From Nanobdellota archaeon (GTDB lineage: Archaea > Nanobdellota > Nanobdellia > Pacearchaeales > GW2011-AR1), in assembly GCA_018825865.1 (NCBI GenBank), contig JAHKAF010000057.1:1-5609 (forward strand): DNA of 5,609 bases, written 5' to 3'. This document shows, in pieces, positions 1-5,549 of the stretch. The translations under genes and the position numbers were made by a program. The notes beneath the pieces are model-generated. The model was not told the origin of the DNA. It did not search any database and saw only the letters and a list, made by a program, of their open reading frames with translations. Positions within the stretch are counted from its first letter, which is position 1. Each line of letters begins with the position of its first letter.

Positions 1-646
1 CAAATTTATCAATTTCTAAGAAAACATCAATAACTTGAGATTTTTCTCTTTCGTTCTTGGCAATATGGGCTATTGGTCTTAATTCTTTTGAACTCATCAT
101 TTCAGGTTTTACCCCTTTAATTAATTCTTGTCTTGCTTGTAATTCTGTTAGTCCCCCATCTTTTACCTTTTTATCTAATGCTATTATTTTTGGCACTAAA
201 TCATCACTAGGAATTTTCCATACAGGAAAATAAATTCCTTCGGAAAGTTTCATTTTATTATAATGAGCATAAGGATTTCTGAGATAAGATTTTCTATCCT
301 CCAGAAACTTAAATTCTTCATCAGAGATAAATTGTTTTACCCTAATCAAGGCTCTCCTAAAATTCATTTTTTCTAATTCTTCATCCTTCACCCCTTCCAT
401 AAATAATTTTTCTTTAGCAATATTCTCCAACAATATCCCCATTAAAACTAAAGAGGCGTTGTAAAAACCTCCCGCAAGTAAAAAATAAGTTTCAAAATAT
501 AATGCTCTTAAGTGTGGCTCCATGAAAGGTAATTCTTCATTAGGTAATTTATCAAGCATCTTTGATAAAATATCCTTTGTTCTTTCTAATTCTGATTTAA
601 TTAACGCTTCCTTATTCAAATAGATTTTTTGTTTTTCACTAGCCAT
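1..646 (-). CDS. HEPN-motif protein, partial (C-terminus beyond window edge)
   Basis: An open frame of 215 codons reads leftward from ATG at 646-644 with no stop before base 1, so the C-terminus is missing. The protein is soluble and mostly alpha-helical, with no signal peptide or membrane segment. Predicted helices lie near residues 10-35, 43-58, 60-83 and 95-120. They are followed by LRNPYAHYN, where R123-N124-x3-H128 fits the R-[N/D/H]-x-x-x-H motif of HEPN ribonucleases. The upstream helix ASLVLMGILLENIAKEKL (64-81), with a buried Glu, resembles the core helix of HEPN/DUF4145-like proteins. In the family, Arg and His are the catalytic pair of metal-independent RNases found in toxin-antitoxin, abortive-infection and CRISPR-associated proteins. 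Residues 129-215 look like further helices of unknown role. It starts 7 bp after the RNase HII stop and has no close Shine-Dalgarno (AGAGGA lies 18 nt upstream), so it is probably cotranscribed. The frame is clear; the HEPN assignment rests on motif and helix pattern only. Confidence 0.72.
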   Translation of the reverse strand, partial: MASEKQKIYLNKEALIKSELERTKDILSKMLDKLPNEELPFMEPHLRALYFETYFLLAGGFYNASLVLMGILLENIAKEKLFMEGVKDEELEKMNFRRALIRVKQFISDEEFKFLEDRKSYLRNPYAHYNKMKLSEGIYFPVWKIPSDDLVPKIIALDKKVKDGGLTELQARQELIKGVKPEMMSSKELRPIAHIAKNEREKSQVIDVFLEIDKF

Positions 647-653
647 CTTTCGA

Positions 654-1319
654 TTAAAACAACGTCCTCTGCTTCAGATTACCATAAGCATTCTTCCAGG
701 TTATCCAGGTCTTCCTGAAAATTCCCTTGTCTTTGTGTTTGCCTGCGTATTTCTCAAGGAACTTCTGTGTCAAAGGGTCAGAAGTATAACCCGAGCCAAT
801 TTCCTCGCCGTACTTTTCCCTGATTCTTTCCATCTCTTTCTCCCTCTCGCTCTTTGCAAGTATCGACGCTGCAGCAACAGCAATATGATTTCTATCTGCC
901 TTGTGCTCGCATGAAACCTCTAAATTAGAAAGATTCTTTATTCTCGCCCTCAAAAAATCACTCCACTTAATCAAACTCACCGACGGACAATCAACAATAA
1001 CTTTCATCTTGCCAAAACCCTTATTTATTTTATTAATTATCCTCGCGCATGCAAACGCCTCAAGCTCGTTCAACTTTGTCCCATTAGAATTTTCACTATC
1101 AATCTCATCAGGATAAATAATAACAACCTCAAAAGCCTCTACCTTCTCTCTAATCACCTCAGCCAAAAACTCCCGTCTCTTCGGTGTTAGTTGCTTGGAA
1201 TCCTTAACACCCAATTTTTTCAACTCATCCTCTGTACTTTTATCTAACAAACAACCAGCCAAAATCATCGGTCCAATCACAGGTCCCCGCCCAGCATCAT
1301 CAATTCCAAGGATTAACAT
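654..1319 (-). CDS. rnhB: Ribonuclease HII
   Basis: Endonuclease that cuts the RNA strand of RNA-DNA hybrids and nicks 5' of single ribonucleotides in DNA, acting in replication and ribonucleotide repair. The 221 residues match the usual archaeal length (about 210-230). The N-terminal signature GIDDAGRGPVIGP (5-17) holds the first two acidic active-site positions, D7 and D8. VGVKDSKQLT-like segment LGVKDSKQLT (36-45), VDCPS (D110) and EHKAD (D142) supply the conserved lysine/serine region and the other two carboxylates, and GSGYTSDP (176-183) carries the tyrosine that recognises the RNA-DNA junction. D8 replaces the Glu normal in this family (DEAGRG). The tail KQRTLF resembles the start of a PCNA-binding peptide (QxxL/IxxFF) but ends before the terminal aromatics. 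The ATG start places the signature four residues in, as in other archaeal enzymes. A TATA-like element sits about 26 bp upstream, suggesting a leaderless transcript. The next gene follows after 7 bp. Confidence 0.96.
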   Translation of the reverse strand: MLILGIDDAGRGPVIGPMILAGCLLDKSTEDELKKLGVKDSKQLTPKRREFLAEVIREKVEAFEVVIIYPDEIDSENSNGTKLNELEAFACARIINKINKGFGKMKVIVDCPSVSLIKWSDFLRARIKNLSNLEVSCEHKADRNHIAVAAASILAKSEREKEMERIREKYGEEIGSGYTSDPLTQKFLEKYAGKHKDKGIFRKTWITWKNAYGNLKQRTLF

Positions 1320-1340
1320 ACAATCAAAAAATGAAGTTGG

Positions 1341-1356
1341 TTTTTAAGTTTTGTTG
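1341..1356 (-). promoter_or_regulatory. Probable BRE/TATA promoter for the rnhB unit
   Basis: Read on the minus strand, 1356-1341 gives CAACAAAACTTAAAAA: an A-rich BRE-like stretch followed by the TATA-like CTTAAAAA. Its centre lies about 26 bp from the rnhB start codon. This fits an archaeal promoter whose transcript begins at or next to the ATG, and no Shine-Dalgarno is visible before rnhB. The match to the TTTAWATA consensus is imperfect. Confidence 0.4.
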
Positions 1357-1370
1357 TGAAAATTGTTCAC
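1356..1370. repeat. Short inverted repeat beside the rnhB promoter
   Basis: GTGAA (1356-1360) and TTCAC (1366-1370) form 5-bp arms around a 5-bp centre, abutting the upstream edge of the minus-strand BRE-like stretch. The position would suit an operator, but arms this short are expected by chance in AT-rich DNA. Confidence 0.2.
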
Positions 1371-1409
1371 TTCGTTCGGATGATTAGGAGTAGTTAATAG
1401 AATAACTTT

Positions 1410-1456
1410 GTGCTCAGTTACCCACCATATAATGTGAAGCGATTAATTGTGAGCAC
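1410..1456. repeat. 7-bp inverted repeat upstream of the plus-strand TATA box
   Basis: GTGCTCA (1410-1416) is exactly complementary to TGAGCAC (1450-1456), with a 33-bp spacer. The right arm ends 4 bp before the TATA box at 1461. Inverted arms in the gap between two divergent promoters could be a regulator site controlling the CYTH-ACS-oxidoreductase operon or both units. Arm identity is seen directly; regulatory function is inference. Confidence 0.3.
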
Positions 1457-1460
1457 TACT

Positions 1461-1470
1461 TTTATAAATA
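1461..1470 (+). promoter_or_regulatory. Archaeal TATA box of the CYTH-ACS-oxidoreductase operon
   Basis: TTTATAAATA is close to the archaeal TATA consensus (TTTAWATA). With usual archaeal spacing (about 25-28 bp), transcription would start near 1490-1494, leaving a leader of about 8-12 nt containing little more than the Shine-Dalgarno. It is the strongest promoter candidate in the window and probably drives all four rightward genes, because no gap large enough for another promoter exists downstream. Confidence 0.65.
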
Positions 1471-1491
1471 AACTCCTCTTCTTTTTTTCAA

Positions 1492-1498
1492 GAGGTGA
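1492..1498 (+). promoter_or_regulatory. Strong Shine-Dalgarno of the CYTH gene
   Basis: GAGGTGA is fully complementary to the archaeal 16S rRNA 3' end and ends 3 nt before the ATG at 1502, fixing that start. An upstream CCTCTT (1475-1480) can pair with AAGAGG (1490-1495) around a 9-nt loop. This would hide the Shine-Dalgarno only in a transcript starting upstream of about 1475, which the TATA box does not predict. Confidence 0.7.
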
Positions 1499-1501
1499 AA
1501 A

Positions 1502-2098
1502 ATGGTTTGGCTTGAAGTTGAAACTAAAGTTAGAATAAAAGACGTGAAAGCTCTTCGTGAGAAGATTAAGAAGATTGCGAAATTTGAAAAAAAAGAGGCG
1601 CGAGGAGATGATTATTTTGCTCTGCATAGAAAGTTCCGACGGCATTCTTATCCAAAAAAGGCATTCAGAATTCGGAAAAAACCTGACAAGTTTGAGGTCA
1701 ATTTTAAGAAATGGTTGACTAAATATTGGGATGATGAAGTTGTTGTCAAACAAGAATTTGAGTTTATTTTGAAAGATAAAGAACAAGTTGAAAATCTGCT
1801 TGCCCTGTTTAAGGATTTGGGTTTTGTCGAATGGATAAAAAAGAGAAAAACTTCAGAATCATATACTCACAAAAAAGACAAGAGGATTGTTATAGAGATA
1901 AACAAGGTGGAGCATCTGGGATATTTTATGGAGATTGAATATCTTGCACAACCATCAGAAATGGAAAAAGCAAAAAAGAAAATTCATGAAACCCTAAAAG
2001 AATTAGGAATCGACAAGAAAGACATTGACAACACCGGTTATACAAAAATGCTCTGGGAAAAGGGAATTAAAGATAAGAGGTATTGGTGGAAATGGTGA
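1502..2098 (+). CDS. CYTH-domain (CyaB/ThTPase-like) protein
   Basis: A 198-residue cytosolic member of the CYTH superfamily (class IV adenylyl cyclase CyaB, thiamine triphosphatase, tripolyphosphatase). These enzymes bind a triphosphate inside an eight-stranded tunnel and hydrolyse or cyclise it with divalent metal. The N-terminal signature EVETK (5-9) is the ExExK motif. FRIRKK (55-60) gives basic triphosphate ligands, KQEFEF (83-88) a mid-strand acidic position, KKRKTSESY (113-121) further basic residues, and FMEIEY (142-147) the paired glutamates E144/E146. GYTKML (179-184) matches the C-terminal Tyr segment of CyaB-type proteins. N134, in IEINKVEHLG, stands where CyaB-type proteins usually have Asp (LDxVxxLG). 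The tail KRYWWKW is rich in Trp. The start is set by GAGGTGA just upstream. Its stop overlaps the acetyl-CoA synthetase start, so it heads a coupled operon. The substrate cannot be told from sequence: archaeal members are commonly annotated 'class IV adenylate cyclase', but phosphohydrolase activity is equally plausible. Confidence 0.88.
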   Translation: MVWLEVETKVRIKDVKALREKIKKIAKFEKKEARGDDYFALHRKFRRHSYPKKAFRIRKKPDKFEVNFKKWLTKYWDDEVVVKQEFEFILKDKEQVENLLALFKDLGFVEWIKKRKTSESYTHKKDKRIVIEINKVEHLGYFMEIEYLAQPSEMEKAKKKIHETLKELGIDKKDIDNTGYTKMLWEKGIKDKRYWWKW

Positions 2099-4023
2099 AG
2101 AAATATGTCGTTAAGAGATCAGGAAAATTTTGGCCAAGTGAAGAGATGAAAAGAATTGCATGGGTCAGCGACGATAAAATCTATAAAGAAGCTGAAAAAA
2201 ATCTTATCAAGTTCTGGGAAAAGTTAGCTAAGGAAGGAATCACTTGGGAGCAAGAATGGAATGAAACTTATTATGAAAAACTTCCTTACTTCGAATGGTT
2301 CAAAGGCGGGAAACTTAATTTCTGTGTGAATGCTGTTGACAGGCATTTGGATAAGGGAAGCAAAACAGCTTTGATTTGGATTCCAGAACCACTTAATGAA
2401 AAACCAATAAAAATAACTTATGCAGAACTTTATGAGAAGGTCAATCGTTTTGCAAATGTATTGAAAGGCCTCGGGGTAAAGAAACACGATGTTGTCTCAA
2501 TTTATTTGCCGTTGATTCCAGAGGCATTGATTGCAATGCTTGCCTGCACAAGAATCGGGGCAATACATTCTGTTGTGTTTTCCGCATTTTCTGCAGAGGC
2601 TCTAAAAACACGAATTCTCGACGGTAATGCAAAAATTTTGATTACTGCTGATGGTTATTACAGAAGAGGTAAAAAAGAATACTTAATCAAAAAAGCAAAA
2701 AAAGCAGTCAAAGGAACTGATATTAAAAAAATTATAGTTGTTAATAGGTTAGGGAAAAAAGTTTTTGGGAGAAAATATCTTGATTTTAAAAAAGAATTGG
2801 GAAAAGCTGAAACCTATTACAAACCAGAAATTATGAATTCAGAAGATATTATGTTTATACTTTATACATCTGGTACAACAGGAAGACCAAAAGGAGTCAT
2901 TCATGATATAGGGGGTTATGCTGTTCAGGCTTACTGGACTTCAAAATGGAATTTCAATTTGCACGACGACGATGTGATGTGGTGCACTGCAGATATAGGA
3001 TGGATAACTGGGCACACTTATGCATTTTACGGACCATTACTTAACGGCGCAACCACTTTGATTTATGAAGGGGCGCCAGACTTTCCAGATCCTTCGAGAT
3101 GGTGGAAGATTATCAAAGAAAACAATGTAAGTGTTTTTTACACAGCCCCGACAGCAATCAGGATGTTTATGCGATTTGGAGATAAATATGTTAGTAAGCA
3201 CAAATTAGATAGTTTAAAAATTTTAGGAACTGTCGGAGAACCAATTGACAAAGGTGCTTGGATGTGGTATTTCAATAAAATTGGCAAAGGGAGATGTCCT
3301 GTGATAGATACATGGTGGCAAACTGAAACAGGAGGAACTTTAATCAACGCACTTCCTGGGGTTGGACCATTCGTGCCTACTATTTCTGGAAGAAGTTTCC
3401 CTGGAACAAAACATATTATCGTCGACGATAAAGGAAAACTAAGTCAAGAAGGAAAAACAGGAAATTTGGTTCAGGTTAGCCCATTTGCACCTGGAATGTT
3501 GCACGGAATTTACAAAAATCATAAAAAATATGCAGAAACTTATTGGAAAAGATTCAAAACAAAATATGACACCAGCGACGGCGCTTATCTAAATAAAGGA
3601 CTAATAAGAATAACAGGAAGAACCGACGATGTAATGAAAGTTGCAGGCCACAGACTTACAACAGCTGAACTTGAAAACGCACTAAACAACCATAGATTAG
3701 TCAATGAATCTGCAATTGTTCCAACCCCACATAAAATTAAAGGACAAGTTCCTGTTGCGTTTGTTGTATTAAAAGGTAGAAAAAAAGGTTCAGAAAGACT
3801 TATTAAAAAATTAAAAAAACATATAGATAAAGTAATTGGTCCAACTGCACGTCCTGAAAAGATTTACTTTGTCCAAGACCTTCCAAAAACACGAAGCGGA
3901 AAAATCATGAGGAGAATTTTAAAGAGTATTATAAACAACGAAAAACCTGAAGGACTTACGACTTTGGTAAATCCAGAAATTGTTAAGGACATAAAAGGGT
4001 TGATAAGCGAGGAGGGTAAATGA
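2092..4023 (+). CDS. acs: Acetyl-CoA synthetase, AMP-forming
   Basis: ATP-dependent acetate (or short acid) activation: acetate + ATP + CoA to acetyl-CoA + AMP + PPi, through an acyl-adenylate, in the cytosol. At 643 residues it has the full length of the ACS subgroup of the ANL superfamily. Residues are numbered from the ATG at 2092. They show the N-terminal ACS region (about 5-100), the nucleotide-binding loop YTSGTTGRPKG (258-268), ITGHTY (305-310), TVGEPI (380-385), the substrate-pocket and adenine motif DTWWQTETGG (406-415), the hinge GRTDDVMKVAGHRL (509-522), and the C-terminal PKTRSGKIMRRIL (598-610). In the last motif K604 is the catalytic lysine, known in bacterial ACS as an acetylation switch. 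The WWQTETGG tryptophans favour acetate or other very short acids. The frame is also open from TTG 2083 and GTG 2086. ATG 2092 is preferred, with GGTGG just upstream; GTG 2095 gives a classic GTGA overlap with the CYTH stop. A typical archaeon makes acetate with ADP-forming enzymes, so this gene points to acetate uptake or assimilation, as inference. Confidence 0.95.
   Translation: MVKKYVVKRSGKFWPSEEMKRIAWVSDDKIYKEAEKNLIKFWEKLAKEGITWEQEWNETYYEKLPYFEWFKGGKLNFCVNAVDRHLDKGSKTALIWIPEPLNEKPIKITYAELYEKVNRFANVLKGLGVKKHDVVSIYLPLIPEALIAMLACTRIGAIHSVVFSAFSAEALKTRILDGNAKILITADGYYRRGKKEYLIKKAKKAVKGTDIKKIIVVNRLGKKVFGRKYLDFKKELGKAETYYKPEIMNSEDIMFILYTSGTTGRPKGVIHDIGGYAVQAYWTSKWNFNLHDDDVMWCTADIGWITGHTYAFYGPLLNGATTLIYEGAPDFPDPSRWWKIIKENNVSVFYTAPTAIRMFMRFGDKYVSKHKLDSLKILGTVGEPIDKGAWMWYFNKIGKGRCPVIDTWWQTETGGTLINALPGVGPFVPTISGRSFPGTKHIIVDDKGKLSQEGKTGNLVQVSPFAPGMLHGIYKNHKKYAETYWKRFKTKYDTSDGAYLNKGLIRITGRTDDVMKVAGHRLTTAELENALNNHRLVNESAIVPTPHKIKGQVPVAFVVLKGRKKGSERLIKKLKKHIDKVIGPTARPEKIYFVQDLPKTRSGKIMRRILKSIINNEKPEGLTTLVNPEIVKDIKGLISEEGK
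4011..4023 (+). promoter_or_regulatory. Shine-Dalgarno and ATGA coupling site between acs and oxidoreductase
   Basis: GGAGGGT (4011-4017) inside the last acs codons precedes ATG 4020, and the acs TGA (4021-4023) overlaps it as ATGA. This fixes the downstream start and indicates coupled translation of the two enzymes. Confidence 0.75.
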
Positions 4024-5549
4024 AACTAAACATTCTAATTGGAGGAAAAGCAGGGCAAGGAATAAATAAGGTGTCAGAAATTGTATCAAAGATATTGGTG
4101 GCCGAAGGTTATTTTACATTTAATTACAGAGATTATCCGTCGCTGATTCGCGGAGGGCACAACTTTAATGTGCTTTGTGTTTCAGATAAAAGAGTCGGAA
4201 GTATTGAGAGTAAATTTGATATTATTGTTGCAATGGATGAAAACACAATTAAAATACACAAGAACCAATTAAAAAAATCAGGAGTTATAATAACTTACAA
4301 GAGTTTTGAGAAAGATGAATTAGGCAGAAACATTAATCTCGCTCTTGCAGGTGCACTTGCGAAAATATTCGGAGTGTCTAAAAAAATCCTAATCACAAAC
4401 ATAAAAAAAGAATTTGACAATAAAGACTCTCTTGCTGCTGCAGAAAAAGGTTACGCCTCAAGGGAAAGCAAGTTTACCTTAAAAAAACTTAATAACAAAA
4501 TTTCTATCATGACTGGAAGTAAGGGCGTTAGTCAAGGGGCAATTAATTCTAACATCGATTTGTATCTTGCTTATCCAATGACTCCTGCAACAGGAGTTAT
4601 GAATTTATTAGCTTCTGACCAGACAAAAAACAAACTAATGATGTTCCAATCAGAAAATGAAATTGCCGTCGTGAATCAGGCACTTGGAGCAAGTTTTGCA
4701 GGGGCAAAAACAATGATTGGAACTTCAGGGGGAGGTTATGATTTGATGACAGAGGGATTAAGTTTGCAGGGCATGTCAGAAATTCCTTTGGTAGTTTATC
4801 TTTGTTCACGTCCAGGACCAGCAACAGGAATTCCAACTTACACTTCACAAGCAGATTTAGATATTGCATTACGGGGAGGACACGGAGAATTTTCAAGAGT
4901 GGTTATTGCGCCAGGAGACCCAATTGAATCTATCGAAAAAACAAACGAAGCATTTTATCTTTCTGAAAAATTCGGCTGTCTCTCAATTGTTTTAAGTGAT
5001 AAACACCTCGCTGAATCTGAATTCTCATCTGATAGAAAACCAAACAAAACAATTCCAGTTAAAATCAATCGAAAGATTCCCGGGAAAGATGTTATCAAAG
5101 CTTCATCTTATGAATGCGACAAATTCGGCAATACAACAGAAGACGCAGATATAGCAGAGGTTAATGCCAATAAAAGAATAGAAAAATATAAGCAAATCCA
5201 AAAAGAGAGCAATAAGTTTGAGATGATTAAGATTCATGGAAAGAAAAACTCAAAGAACTTGATAATAGGTTGGGGCTCAACAAAAACCGCAATTCTCGAC
5301 GCTATTGAAGGAGAAGATTTCAAATTTCTGCAAGTCCTTTATATGAAACCTTTGTCAAACAAAATCAAAGATGAAATTCAAAAAGCAAAGAAAGTCATAC
5401 TCATAGAACAAAATTTAACAGGACAGCTCGGAAGACTTATCCGAGAAAAAACAGGAATCAAAATCGAACATCGAATCCTGAAATACGACGGCAGACCTTT
5501 TTATTTCGATGAATTGAGAGATAAATTGAAGGGGGTAGTGGGGAGATGA
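4020..5549 (+). CDS. 2-oxoacid:ferredoxin oxidoreductase, fused gamma-alpha subunit
   Basis: Part of a TPP- and Fe-S-dependent enzyme converting 2-oxoacid + CoA + oxidised ferredoxin to acyl-CoA + CO2 + reduced ferredoxin. Residues 1-160 are the gamma domain, with GGKAGQGI (8-15) and YRDYPSLIRGGHNFN (36-50). Residues about 161-340 are the alpha pyrimidine-binding domain: YPMTPATGVM (185-194), QSENEIA (210-216), GASFAGAKTMIGTSGGGYDLM (223-243, reported by ends and key glycines), SRPGPATGIPT (263-273) and GGHGE (286-290). A linker with SYECDKFGNTTED (363-375) and KRIEKY (385-390) follows, matching the GxEHDxxG...KR region of KorA-type proteins. Residues about 412-509 form the C-terminal transketolase-like domain, with LIEQNLTGQLGRLI (461-474). 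Its 509 residues are somewhat short for fused KorA-type proteins (about 550-600). There is no signal peptide and no ferredoxin domain. The catalytic beta subunit with TPP diphosphate and cluster ligands is absent and does not start immediately downstream. Substrate (pyruvate, 2-oxoglutarate or branched-chain oxoacid) is undetermined; 2-oxoglutarate-type (korA) is the common name for this layout. Confidence 0.92.
   Translation: MKLNILIGGKAGQGINKVSEIVSKILVAEGYFTFNYRDYPSLIRGGHNFNVLCVSDKRVGSIESKFDIIVAMDENTIKIHKNQLKKSGVIITYKSFEKDELGRNINLALAGALAKIFGVSKKILITNIKKEFDNKDSLAAAEKGYASRESKFTLKKLNNKISIMTGSKGVSQGAINSNIDLYLAYPMTPATGVMNLLASDQTKNKLMMFQSENEIAVVNQALGASFAGAKTMIGTSGGGYDLMTEGLSLQGMSEIPLVVYLCSRPGPATGIPTYTSQADLDIALRGGHGEFSRVVIAPGDPIESIEKTNEAFYLSEKFGCLSIVLSDKHLAESEFSSDRKPNKTIPVKINRKIPGKDVIKASSYECDKFGNTTEDADIAEVNANKRIEKYKQIQKESNKFEMIKIHGKKNSKNLIIGWGSTKTAILDAIEGEDFKFLQVLYMKPLSNKIKDEIQKAKKVILIEQNLTGQLGRLIREKTGIKIEHRILKYDGRPFYFDELRDKLKGVVGR

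Noticed and set aside
901..1116. 71-codon plus-strand open frame inside rnhB
   Set aside because: It lies wholly antisense to conserved RNase HII motifs, has no Shine-Dalgarno and shows no recognisable domain.
1320..1501. tRNA, C/D-box RNA or CRISPR repeat in the intergenic region
   Set aside because: No cloverleaf, no RUGAUGA/CUGA pair and no direct repeats were found; only promoter-like elements and short inverted repeats are visible.
1418..1786. 122-codon minus-strand open frame across the CYTH start and promoter
   Set aside because: It is antisense to conserved CYTH motifs and its Phe/Leu-rich content is what Lys/Glu-rich coding DNA gives when read in reverse.
2083..2091. Earlier TTG/GTG starts for acs
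   Set aside because: They are possible, but ATG at 2092 has GGTGG just upstream and keeps the short overlap typical of this operon; the added three residues carry no conserved motif.
2224..2632. Two minus-strand open frames (2224-2487 and 2441-2632) within acs
   Set aside because: Both lie antisense to the well-conserved synthetase and show no initiation signal or family resemblance.
4597..4896. 99-codon minus-strand open frame within the oxidoreductase gene
   Set aside because: It is antisense to the conserved alpha domain, with composition typical of a shadow frame.
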